37,311 nt of DNA from positions 1-37,311 of the forward strand of contig CATLBO010000023.1 of NCBI GenBank assembly GCA_949879025.1. Reading direction: 5' to 3'. A program made the translations under genes and the position numbers. Shown here one piece after another: positions 24,778-32,870 of the stretch. The notes under the pieces were generated by a model, which was given only the letters and a program-made list of their open reading frames with translations, did not search any database and had not been told where the DNA came from. Positions within the stretch are counted from its first letter, which is position 1; every line of letters begins with the position of its first letter. This DNA is from an uncultured Hungatella sp. GTDB taxonomy: Bacteria; Bacillota; Clostridia; Lachnospirales; Lachnospiraceae.

Positions 24778-25278
24778 GTGCAGAATAAAGTAAGGCAAAG
24801 GTATGACACAGAGGAAAGCCGTCTGGTGGAAAAGTATATACGTACCAATCGGCTCCATAGGAAAGTGCTGGAGCAGAGATTGAACACTACGGGGATCTAC
24901 CGAAGCCAGCACCAGCTTTTAATGTATGTGGCAGACAACCCCCAAGTCTCCCAGAAAGGTCTGGCCAGGCTTTTGGGGGTTTCTACAGCAACCATTGCCG
25001 TATCGCTGAAAAAGCTGGAGCAAGGAGGATATATTGATAGGCAGATGGATGCCAAAGACAACCGCATTAACCGAATCTGTATTACAGAGAAGGGGGCAGA
25101 GGCTGTGGAAAAAAGCATTGCGATTTTTGAAAAACTGGAGCAAAGGATGTTTTCGGGATTTTCCCAGAAGGATTTTGAGCAGATGGGGGATCTTTTGGAC
25201 AGGGTATATCATAACCTTGAGCTGTATGAGTCCAGAGACTCTAAGGCCGCAAAAGGGCAGGAAGGAGAGAAATTGTAA
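24778..25278 (+). CDS. MarR family transcriptional regulator
   Basis: A 166-residue winged-helix repressor. The HTH part is QVSQKGLARLLGVSTATIAV (about residues 59-78), the wing is GGYIDRQMDAKDNRINRICI, and the flanking helices make the dimer interface. MarR proteins release DNA on binding small, often toxic molecules. The start is GTG at 24778 with a GGG-rich site four to eight bases upstream. The stop TAA is directly followed by the ATG of the first ABC exporter gene, so regulator and exporter are co-transcribed. It probably senses a substrate of the exporter and represses the operon through the palindrome at 24732-24746. Confidence 0.92.
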   Translation: MQNKVRQRYDTEESRLVEKYIRTNRLHRKVLEQRLNTTGIYRSQHQLLMYVADNPQVSQKGLARLLGVSTATIAVSLKKLEQGGYIDRQMDAKDNRINRICITEKGAEAVEKSIAIFEKLEQRMFSGFSQKDFEQMGDLLDRVYHNLELYESRDSKAAKGQEGEKL

Positions 25279-27018
25279 ATGAAACGGTATATGAAGTATA
25301 TTAAGCCATACAGGGCGGCATTTATCCTGGCGCCTCTCTGCATGCTGACAGAGGTGCTGGGAGAGATTATGCTTCCGAAACTGATGTCTATGATCATCAA
25401 TAACGGCGTCCCCCAGCGTAATATGCCCTATATTCTGGGCATAGGGACGGTGATGGTGGTAATGGCTGCGTTTATGGCATTAGGCGGCATTGGGGGAGCG
25501 TATTTTTCTTCTAAGGCGTCTATTTGCTTTACCAGCGATCTGAGGCAGGAGCTGTTTGACAAGGTACAGGATTTTTCCTTTAAAAACATTGACCAGTTCA
25601 GCACAGGCTCTTTGGTGACCCGGCTGACCAATGATATCCAGCAGGTGCAGCAGGTAACCATGATGGGGCTGAGGATGATGTTCCGGGCGCCTGGCATGCT
25701 GATTGGCGCACTGATTATGGCATTTATGATAAACGGCAGGCTGGCAGCTGTGATTCTGGCAGTGATTCCGTTTCTGACAGCTGCAATTGCCTTGATCTTA
25801 AAGACCGCATTTCCCAGGTTTACGGTGATGCAGAAAAAGCTGGATCGGTTAAATTCCGGCATACAGGAGTCACTGACCAATGTACGGGTGGTTAAATCTT
25901 TTGTCAGGGAGGATTTTGAGGCGGATAAGTTCAGAGACATGAACCGGGATCTGAAAGAAAACAGCCTGCGGGCTATGAATATTGTGATTATGACCATGCC
26001 AGTAATGATGCTGGCCATGAATGTTACTACCTTGGCAGTGGTGTGGTATGGCGGCAACATGATCATCGCAGGGCAGATGCTGGTAGGAGATTTGACGGCA
26101 TTTACCACGTATATTGTGCAGATTCTTATGTCTCTGATGATGCTTTCCATGGTGCTTCTTCAAAGCTCCAGGGCCATGGCATCAATTAGGCGGATTAATG
26201 AGGTAATGGATACTGCCATTGACTTGTCAGATAAGGATGCTTCCAGGAAAGAGCTTCTGGTAAAGGAGGGAAAGGTGGAGTTTCGGGACGTCACTTTCAG
26301 CTACCATGAAGAAGCAGGGAAAAAAGTGCTGGCTGACATCAGCTTTACAGCTATGCCCGGGCAGACGGTAGGCATTATAGGAGCTACAGGAAGCGGAAAG
26401 ACGACTTTGGTTCAGCTGATTCCCAGGCTTTATGATGTCAGTTCAGGCTGTGTTTTAGTAGATGATGTGGATGTGCGGCAATACTCCCTGAAAAATCTGA
26501 GAGAAGGCGTGGGTATGGTCCTGCAGAAGAATGTACTGTTTTCAGGAACCATTGAGGAGAACTTAAGGTGGGGCAATGAATACGCTTCTGAGGCGGAGAT
26601 CCACGAGGCTGCAGAATGTGCCCAGGCCAATGGGTTTATCACTTCTTTTACAGACGGATACCAGATGGATCTGGGCCAGGGAGGCGTCAATGTGTCGGGA
26701 GGGCAGAAGCAGCGTATGTGCATTGCCAGGGCATTGCTTAAAAAACCGAAAATCTTAATTCTGGATGACAGCACTAGTGCGGTGGATACGGCTACAGAGG
26801 CAAAAATACGCCGCTGCTTTGCAACGGATTTAAAGGACACCACCAAGATTATTATTGCCCAGAGGATTGGCTCCGTGGAGGAGGCGGATCAGATTATAGT
26901 GCTGGATGACGGAAAGATTATCGGTATGGGCAGCCATAGGGAATTGATGGAAAACTGCCAGGCTTATCAGGAGATCTACTATTCACAGAGAGACAGGGAA
27001 AAGGAGGCAGGCGCATGA
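25279..27018 (+). CDS. ABC exporter half-transporter, subunit A (degenerate catalytic site)
   Basis: A 579-residue multidrug-type exporter subunit. Six membrane helices occupy about 12-320, with the usual long cytoplasmic loops. The nucleotide-binding domain begins near 335, with Walker A GATGSGKTT (about 368-376), signature VSGGQKQR and Walker B ILILDDSTSAVD (about 490-501). The residue after the Walker B Asp is Asp instead of the catalytic Glu, as in one subunit of heterodimeric exporters such as TM287/288 or EfrCD. The gene follows marR without a gap and overlaps the partner gene by 4 bp (ATGA). The pair should form one exporter with one working and one weak ATP site. The drug or lipid exported is not predictable. 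Confidence 0.93.
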   Translation: MKRYMKYIKPYRAAFILAPLCMLTEVLGEIMLPKLMSMIINNGVPQRNMPYILGIGTVMVVMAAFMALGGIGGAYFSSKASICFTSDLRQELFDKVQDFSFKNIDQFSTGSLVTRLTNDIQQVQQVTMMGLRMMFRAPGMLIGALIMAFMINGRLAAVILAVIPFLTAAIALILKTAFPRFTVMQKKLDRLNSGIQESLTNVRVVKSFVREDFEADKFRDMNRDLKENSLRAMNIVIMTMPVMMLAMNVTTLAVVWYGGNMIIAGQMLVGDLTAFTTYIVQILMSLMMLSMVLLQSSRAMASIRRINEVMDTAIDLSDKDASRKELLVKEGKVEFRDVTFSYHEEAGKKVLADISFTAMPGQTVGIIGATGSGKTTLVQLIPRLYDVSSGCVLVDDVDVRQYSLKNLREGVGMVLQKNVLFSGTIEENLRWGNEYASEAEIHEAAECAQANGFITSFTDGYQMDLGQGGVNVSGGQKQRMCIARALLKKPKILILDDSTSAVDTATEAKIRRCFATDLKDTTKIIIAQRIGSVEEADQIIVLDDGKIIGMGSHRELMENCQAYQEIYYSQRDREKEAGA

Positions 27019-28952
27019 TGAGAGATATGGAAAACGGCAAAAGGGAAGAAAACCGAAAGCCGGAGCAACCAGGAAAACGCCAGGACAGCCAGGCAGAGCG
27101 GCTGAAACGGAGGTATGGAAGGGCAGTACCTCAGAGAAGAGGGCCCATGGGACCTGGAGGCCATGGACCGGGCAGACAAAGAGCCATGGCAAAGGGGGCT
27201 CCCAAAAACAGCAGAGCCACCATAAAAAGGCTGCTGTCATATCTCAACGAGGATAAGGCAAAGATGGGTTTGGCGTTTTTCTGCGTTATTATAAATACAG
27301 TGGCTTCTTTGGCCGGTTCTTATATGCTCAGGCCTATTATTAACCGGTATATTGCTCCAATGGACGGAACCAGAGGCGATGCCGCCGGGCTGGCAAAGGC
27401 GCTGCTGGCAATGGCTTTGGTGTATGCGGCAGGGGTGCTGGCTAATTATGCCCAGGCAAAGGTAATGCTTACAGTAGCCCAGAATTCCCTGCAGAAAATA
27501 AGAGACGATCTTTTTACCAAAATGCAGACCCTTCCAGTAAGGTTTTATGATACCAACAACAATGGGGATCTGATGAGCCGTTTTACTAATGACGTGGATA
27601 CAGTGGGGCAGATGCTGTCCAACACCTTGGTGCAGCTGTTTTCCGGCGCATTAAGCATCATTGGGACTCTTGGGCTGATGCTGTATACCAATGTTTATCT
27701 GACAGCCATTACGATTATCATGGTTCCGGTGATGATGAGGGCAGGAGGCGCCGTGGCAAGGCGGAGCCAGAAATATTTTTCGGCCCAGCAGGCTTCCTTG
27801 GGGGCTGTTAACGGTTATGTGGAAGAAACCGTTACAGGGCAGAAGGTGGTAAAAGTATTCTGTCATGAGGATACTGCAAAGAAGGAGTTTCGCATCCTGA
27901 ATCAGGATCTGCGGGACAATCAGATTAAGGCCCAATTTTTCGGCGGGATCATGGGGCCTGTTATGGGAAATTTAAGCCAGATTAATTATTCCCTGACTGC
28001 CTGCATCGGAGGAATCTTATGTATCTGGAAAAACTTTGATGTTGGCGGGTTGACAGTGTTTTTGAATTTTTCCAGGCATTTTTCCCGTCCGATTAATGAG
28101 ATTTCTATGCAGGTAAGCAATGTATTTTCCGCTTTGGCAGGAGCGGAAAGGGTGTTTGCGGTGATGGATGAAGAGCCGGAAGCGCCGGATGACAGGGATG
28201 CCTCAGTTCTTGCCCCTATGAAGGGCCATGTGATTCTTGAGCATGTTACCTTTGGATATACTCCGGACAAGGTGATCTTAAAAGACATCAGCCTGTATGC
28301 CAAGCCGGGGCAGAAGATTGCCTTTGTAGGCTCCACAGGGGCAGGAAAAACCACAATTACCAATTTGCTGAACCGGTTTTACGACATCCAGTCCGGAAGC
28401 ATTACCATAGACGGGACGGATATCCGGCATCTGAACAGGAATAACTTAAGGGAAAATATTGCCATGGTTCTTCAAGATACCCATCTGTTTACCGGTACGG
28501 TGCGGGAAAATATCCGGTATGGGCGCCTTGACGCAACCGACGAGGAAGTGGTTCAGGCAGCAAAGACGGCAAGTGCCCATTCCTTTATTATGCGGCTTCC
28601 AAAGGGATATGATACGCTGCTGGAAGGCGATGGGGCTAACTTAAGCCAGGGGCAGAGACAGCTTTTGAATATTGCCAGGGCGGCAGTGTCAAAAGCGCCT
28701 GTTCTGGTCTTGGATGAGGCTACCAGCTCTGTGGATACCAGAACTGAGAAGCATATTGAGCATGGCATGGATCGGCTGATGGCTAACAGGACTACCTTTG
28801 TGATTGCCCACAGGCTGTCAACGGTGCGCAATGCTAATGCCATAATGGTGCTGGAGCATGGGGAGATTATGGAGAGAGGAAGCCATGAAGAGCTTCTGGA
28901 CATGAAGGGGCGGTATTATGAACTGTATACGGGAGTAAAGGAACTGGACTAA
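27015..28952 (+). CDS. ABC exporter half-transporter, subunit B (canonical catalytic site)
   Basis: A 645-residue partner of the preceding subunit. The first 70 residues are a basic, Arg/Gly/Pro-rich cytoplasmic extension (for example RRGPMGPGGHGPGRQR) of low complexity. Six membrane helices follow (about 85-385). The nucleotide-binding domain has Walker A GSTGAGKTT (about 439-447), a signature LSQGQRQ in which the second residue of the usual SGG is Gln, Walker B VLVLDEATSSVD with the catalytic Glu present, and the H-loop AHRLST. Translation is coupled to subunit A by the ATGA overlap. The next ATG, two codons on, is an equally good start. No clear terminator follows before the RpiR gene. Confidence 0.93.
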   Translation: MMRDMENGKREENRKPEQPGKRQDSQAERLKRRYGRAVPQRRGPMGPGGHGPGRQRAMAKGAPKNSRATIKRLLSYLNEDKAKMGLAFFCVIINTVASLAGSYMLRPIINRYIAPMDGTRGDAAGLAKALLAMALVYAAGVLANYAQAKVMLTVAQNSLQKIRDDLFTKMQTLPVRFYDTNNNGDLMSRFTNDVDTVGQMLSNTLVQLFSGALSIIGTLGLMLYTNVYLTAITIIMVPVMMRAGGAVARRSQKYFSAQQASLGAVNGYVEETVTGQKVVKVFCHEDTAKKEFRILNQDLRDNQIKAQFFGGIMGPVMGNLSQINYSLTACIGGILCIWKNFDVGGLTVFLNFSRHFSRPINEISMQVSNVFSALAGAERVFAVMDEEPEAPDDRDASVLAPMKGHVILEHVTFGYTPDKVILKDISLYAKPGQKIAFVGSTGAGKTTITNLLNRFYDIQSGSITIDGTDIRHLNRNNLRENIAMVLQDTHLFTGTVRENIRYGRLDATDEEVVQAAKTASAHSFIMRLPKGYDTLLEGDGANLSQGQRQLLNIARAAVSKAPVLVLDEATSSVDTRTEKHIEHGMDRLMANRTTFVIAHRLSTVRNANAIMVLEHGEIMERGSHEELLDMKGRYYELYTGVKELD

Positions 28953-29004
28953 AACTATCAGGTCAGAAAAAAGGACAGAATTCCATGGGAAGGCGGGAAA
29001 GGAA

Positions 29005-29862
29005 ATGTCAGTTTTAAATCAGTTAAAAGATGAAGGGCTTTTTACTAATGCAGAGCAGGAGGTTGTCCGCTACATCCTTCAGAACCCAAAGGCGGTCATT
29101 CATGCAACAATCAATGAAATCGCAGAAGCGGCCTATTCGTCTCCGTCCACCATTGGGCGGGTGTGCAAGAAGCTGGACCTGGCCGGATTTGCAGAGCTGA
29201 AAATAAAGCTTGCAACAGAGCTGGACAGGCTTCTTGAGAATCAGGAGGCAGTAGATGTGATGCTGCCGGTGAGAAAGGAGGATCAGGTAAAGGATTTCCC
29301 CAAAATCCTGTTTAACCTCCACCACCAGGCTCTTTTAAGCGCATACCATTCTGTTGACATCCGCATGGTGCAGAGGGTGGCAGACGTGCTGTACCGGGCG
29401 GACTATGTGTATGTGCTGGGGTCCCAGCAGTCCTTTATTCTTGCGCAGGATTTTCTGTGCAAGACAGCCAAGCTGGGACTTCCCTTTTCCAATCCGTCTA
29501 TGGTAGGATTCAACAATAACCTTTATTGCCAGAGAAAAGCTAAAAGGCAGGCTGCGCTGATTATTTCCCAGTACGCAGACAGCCGGAAGGTGGGAAGGTG
29601 GATCGATGATCTGAAACATATTAAAAGTGAAATCTGCCTTGTTACAGGCAATGCAAAAAGTCCGAATATAAAGAAAGCAAATCATGCCATTATTATTGAC
29701 AATGAGGAAGAGATCGTAGGAAAAATGGGAAATTTCGCTTCCCGCACCGGAATGACCTATGTGCTGGATATTTTATATATGATACTGTTTATAAAAGACT
29801 ATGATAAAAACCTGGAGACGATCCGGAATTTTCTGAAAGACAGGGAAAGGCCGGACTGGTAA
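29005..29862 (+). CDS. RpiR/MurR family transcriptional regulator
   Basis: A 285-residue sugar-phosphate-responsive regulator. It has an N-terminal HTH_6 domain (about 1-77, containing INEIAEAAYSSPSTIGRVCK and LDLAGFAELKIKL) and a C-terminal SIS domain (about 115-250) that binds phosphosugars. The ATG at 29005 follows GGGAAAGG. It lies 52 bp after the exporter and 151 bp before the GH4 gene, facing the same way. Its most likely targets are the GH4/PTS genes downstream, whose promoter region carries a 13-bp palindrome and a repeated 12-mer. Confidence 0.9.
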   Translation: MSVLNQLKDEGLFTNAEQEVVRYILQNPKAVIHATINEIAEAAYSSPSTIGRVCKKLDLAGFAELKIKLATELDRLLENQEAVDVMLPVRKEDQVKDFPKILFNLHHQALLSAYHSVDIRMVQRVADVLYRADYVYVLGSQQSFILAQDFLCKTAKLGLPFSNPSMVGFNNNLYCQRKAKRQAALIISQYADSRKVGRWIDDLKHIKSEICLVTGNAKSPNIKKANHAIIIDNEEEIVGKMGNFASRTGMTYVLDILYMILFIKDYDKNLETIRNFLKDRERPDW

Positions 29863-29874
29863 AAAATCGGTAAG

Positions 29875-29959
29875 AAATACCGAAAATAGTAAAACAAACA
29901 GGACGACTTTAGGTAATGGTTACCATTGTATCTGCAAAATCTTGTCAAAATACCGAAAA
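29875..29959. promoter_or_regulatory. Candidate RpiR operator region before the GH4-PTS operon
   Basis: AAATACCGAAAA occurs twice, at 29875-29886 and 29948-29959. The copies are 73 bp apart, about seven helical turns, and the second lies in the promoter spacer. Between them is a perfect palindrome, AATGGT-T-ACCATT (29915-29927). Either element could be the regulator site. Confidence 0.5.
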
Positions 29960-29970
29960 AAATTTATGTT
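29942..29970 (+). promoter_or_regulatory. Sigma-A promoter of the GH4-PTS operon
   Basis: TTGTCA (29942-29947) and TATGTT (29965-29970) are 17 nt apart; a further TATATT follows at 29971-29976. Confidence 0.6.
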
Positions 29971-30013
29971 TATATTACAAAAGATTTATAGAAATTTAAG
30001 GAGGCAGGTACTA

Positions 30014-31405
30014 ATGGAGAAAAAACCAGTCAAAGTCGTTACTATCGGCGGCGGCAGCAGCTACACACCGGAGCTTATGGAAGGCTTTATTAAGCGGTAT
30101 GAGGAGCTGCCTATTAAGGAAATCTGGCTTGTGGACATTGAGGACGGCAAGGAGAAGCTGGAGATCGTGGGAGCTATGGCTCAGAGAATGTGGGATGCAA
30201 CGCCTTATGGGGTGAAGGTGCATCTGACTCTGGACCGCAGAGAGGCTCTTCCTGGCGCTGACTTTGTTACAACCCAGTTTCGTGTCGGCCTTTTAAACGC
30301 CAGAATCAAGGACGAGCGTATCCCTCTTTCCCATGGCATGATGGGGCAGGAAACCAACGGAGCAGGCGGCATGTTCAAGGCATTCCGTACTATCCCGGTG
30401 ATTCTGGACATTGTAAAGGACATGAAAGAACTTTGCCCGGATGCATGGCTGATTAACTTTACTAACCCATCAGGAATGATCACAGAGACCGTAATTAAAC
30501 ACGGCGGCTGGAAAAAATGCATCGGCCTGTGTAATGTGCCTCTGGGATTCCTCCGCAGAGAGCCTGGCCTTCTGGACATGCTGGAAGAGGAATTGTTCCA
30601 TCAGTTTGCAGGCCTGAATCATTTCCACTGGCATAAGGTTACAGACAGCCAGGGCAATGACAGGACACCTGAGATTATTGCCAAGATGAACTCCGGAGAT
30701 GACGGCACGCCGGCTAATATTTTCAAGGCAATGTTCCTTAGCGACCAGTTAAATCAGATGAATCTGATTCCCTGCGGCTATCACAGATACTACTATCTGC
30801 AGGAAGAGATGTTAAAGCACAGCTTAGAGGAGTATGAGGGCATCGGAACCAGAGGCGAGCAGGTAAAGAAGACTGAGGCGGAACTGTTCGAACTGTACAA
30901 AGATCCCAATTTAAACTACAAGCCGGAACAGCTGACCAAGAGAGGCGGAACCTACTACAGCGATGCTGCCTGCGAGTGCATCAGCTCAATCTACAATGAC
31001 AAGAGACAGGTTATGATTGTCAGCACGGAAAACAAGGGCGCCCTGGAGGATCTGCCTTATGACAGCATCGTGGAAGTGTCTTCCATGATCACCGGCAAAG
31101 GGGCTGTTCCCCTTACCTGGGGTAAGTTTGAGTCTGCGGAGCGTGGATGGGTTCAGGTAATGAAGGCTATGGAAGAGTGCGTGATTAAGGCTGCTATTAC
31201 AGGTGATTACGGCCTGGCTCTTCAGGCATTCCTGCTGAATCCGCTGGTAATCGGCGGCGGATGCGCCAAGAGCCTGCTGGATGAGATGCTGGTTGCCCAC
31301 AAGAAGTACCTGCCTCAGTTTGCAGACAAGATTGCCGAATTGGAAAAAGAAGGTGTTACAGTAAAAGACAAAGTAGTTTGCGATCTCATTGCTCAGGGAT
31401 TATAA
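30014..31405 (+). CDS. GH4 family 6-phospho-beta-glucosidase
   Basis: A 463-residue NAD- and metal-dependent glycosidase that would cleave phosphorylated disaccharides such as cellobiose 6-phosphate in the cytoplasm. Family 4 signs are the nucleotide-binding start VKVVTIGGGSSYTPELMEGF, the conserved TNPSGMITE, the metal-binding Cys in GLCNVPLGF (near 172) and AGLNHFHW. GH4 uses an oxidation-elimination mechanism through NAD rather than two acids. The ATG at 30014 has TAAGGAGGC upstream; a longer frame from 29942 begins inside the promoter and is rejected. The PTS EIIC gene follows after 27 bp. LicH/CelF-like substrate preference is suggested by the PTS partner but not proved; a 6-phospho-alpha-glucosidase is less likely. 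Confidence 0.88.
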   Translation: MEKKPVKVVTIGGGSSYTPELMEGFIKRYEELPIKEIWLVDIEDGKEKLEIVGAMAQRMWDATPYGVKVHLTLDRREALPGADFVTTQFRVGLLNARIKDERIPLSHGMMGQETNGAGGMFKAFRTIPVILDIVKDMKELCPDAWLINFTNPSGMITETVIKHGGWKKCIGLCNVPLGFLRREPGLLDMLEEELFHQFAGLNHFHWHKVTDSQGNDRTPEIIAKMNSGDDGTPANIFKAMFLSDQLNQMNLIPCGYHRYYYLQEEMLKHSLEEYEGIGTRGEQVKKTEAELFELYKDPNLNYKPEQLTKRGGTYYSDAACECISSIYNDKRQVMIVSTENKGALEDLPYDSIVEVSSMITGKGAVPLTWGKFESAERGWVQVMKAMEECVIKAAITGDYGLALQAFLLNPLVIGGGCAKSLLDEMLVAHKKYLPQFADKIAELEKEGVTVKDKVVCDLIAQGL

Positions 31406-31432
31406 GCAGGAAGGCCAACAGGGGGTGGAATT

Positions 31433-32752
31433 ATGACAGAAAAAATTATGAATGGGCTTCTTGTGTTTGCAGCAAAGCTTTCCAGCCAGAGACATCTCTC
31501 TGCCATCCGGAACGGGTTTAGTTCTCTGCTTCCCGTAGTTGTTACGGGTGCGTTTTGTACCTTGATTTCCAACGTAGTGTGTAATGTGCGGCCTGGATTC
31601 ATATCTCTTGCCAATGTTCCCGGCATGAGCTGGCTTGCCAGCCTGAACCCAGTGTTTACAGCTGCCAACTATGGTACTATGAGCTTTATTACCATAGGAA
31701 TCGTGATTTTGATTGCCTTGGGACTTGGGGAAAGCTACGGGGTTAAGGATTATGCACTGGCTCCCGTGGCCCTGGGGGCTTACATTTCCCTGTGTCTGAC
31801 CACTGCAGAGGTACAGTGTGCGGCGGCAGAAGGAGGGATTCATGAGGTAGCCAATGTATTGGCAGCCAGTTTTACCGATGCCAAGGGACTGTTCGTGGGA
31901 CTGATTACAGCATTGTGTGCCACGGAGCTGTACTGCCGTTTGGTTCAGAGCGGAAAGCTGGAGATTAAGCTTCCGGAGGGAGTGCCATCCAATGTGGCCA
32001 GGTCTTTTACGGTCCTGTTCCCATCCTGCATAACCATTTTGACGGTTTCTTTAGTGGGATTTGTGTTTAACAAGCTTACAGGAATGACCATATTTGTGGC
32101 CATTACCACATTTATCCAGGCTCCTCTTATGAACATCCTTACAGGCCTGCCGGGTTATCTGTTCCTGATTTTCGTAAGTACGGTGCTGTGGACATTTGGT
32201 ATTCACGGAACCCAGACGCTGAGTGCTATTTATTCTCCCATTCTTCTGGCAGCTTATGCGGAGAATGAGGCGGCATATGCCGCAGGGACAACAGTGCCCA
32301 ACATTATCTGTTCTCCGTTTATGTCCTGCTTCTCCATTATTACAGGAGCCGGAATTACAGGCGGATTGCTGATTGCCATTATGCTGTTTTCCAAGAGGGA
32401 TGATTACCGGGCTATCGCCAAGATTGCTATTCCCTGTGCGATTTTCAATATTAATGAGCCAGTTACCTTCGTCCTGCCAATCGTGCTGAACCCGCTGCTT
32501 GCGATTCCGTTTATGCTCGCACCGGCTGCATCTGCAACCTTTGCATACTTTATGACTTCTATCGGATTCTGTGGAAAAATGGTGGTGAACTCTCCATGGA
32601 CAACGCCGCCGGTACTGATGGGCTTCCTTTCATCAGGAGGCTCCATCGGGGCGGCAATCACCCAGCTTCTGTGCATCCTTATTGCGGCAGTTATCTATAC
32701 GCCGTTTGTACTGGTTTCTAACCATCAGAAGCCTGCGGAAGAAGAGGCATAA
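31433..32752 (+). CDS. PTS EIIC component, lactose/cellobiose family
   Basis: A 439-residue membrane permease of the sugar phosphotransferase system. It has about ten hydrophobic segments, the conserved GIHGTQT loop (near 255-261) and the NEPVTFVLPIVLNP motif (near 342-355), both typical of cellobiose-type EIIC. It would import a beta-glucoside while the linked EIIB phosphorylates it, feeding the GH4 enzyme encoded just upstream. No EIIA or EIIB domain is fused to it or encoded in the window, so these must come from elsewhere in the genome. The RBS is AGGGGGTGG. A strong terminator follows. Confidence 0.9.
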   Translation: MTEKIMNGLLVFAAKLSSQRHLSAIRNGFSSLLPVVVTGAFCTLISNVVCNVRPGFISLANVPGMSWLASLNPVFTAANYGTMSFITIGIVILIALGLGESYGVKDYALAPVALGAYISLCLTTAEVQCAAAEGGIHEVANVLAASFTDAKGLFVGLITALCATELYCRLVQSGKLEIKLPEGVPSNVARSFTVLFPSCITILTVSLVGFVFNKLTGMTIFVAITTFIQAPLMNILTGLPGYLFLIFVSTVLWTFGIHGTQTLSAIYSPILLAAYAENEAAYAAGTTVPNIICSPFMSCFSIITGAGITGGLLIAIMLFSKRDDYRAIAKIAIPCAIFNINEPVTFVLPIVLNPLLAIPFMLAPAASATFAYFMTSIGFCGKMVVNSPWTTPPVLMGFLSSGGSIGAAITQLLCILIAAVIYTPFVLVSNHQKPAEEEA

Positions 32753-32767
32753 GAATTGATTTCATAA

Positions 32768-32820
32768 AAGGGCTATTGTGTCAAAACGAACATGTTTATG
32801 GCACAATAGCCCTTGTTTTT
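32768..32820 (+). terminator. Rho-independent terminator of the GH4-PTS operon
   Basis: AAGGGCTATTGTG (32768-32780) and CACAATAGCCCTT (32802-32814) are perfect 13-bp arms, followed by GTTTTT. It may also serve the convergent debranching-enzyme gene, whose stop is at 32871. Confidence 0.9.
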
Positions 32821-32870
32821 CAGGCTTATGGTATGTGAGAACATAGGCTTGCACGCTGCTGCCGGCTGTT

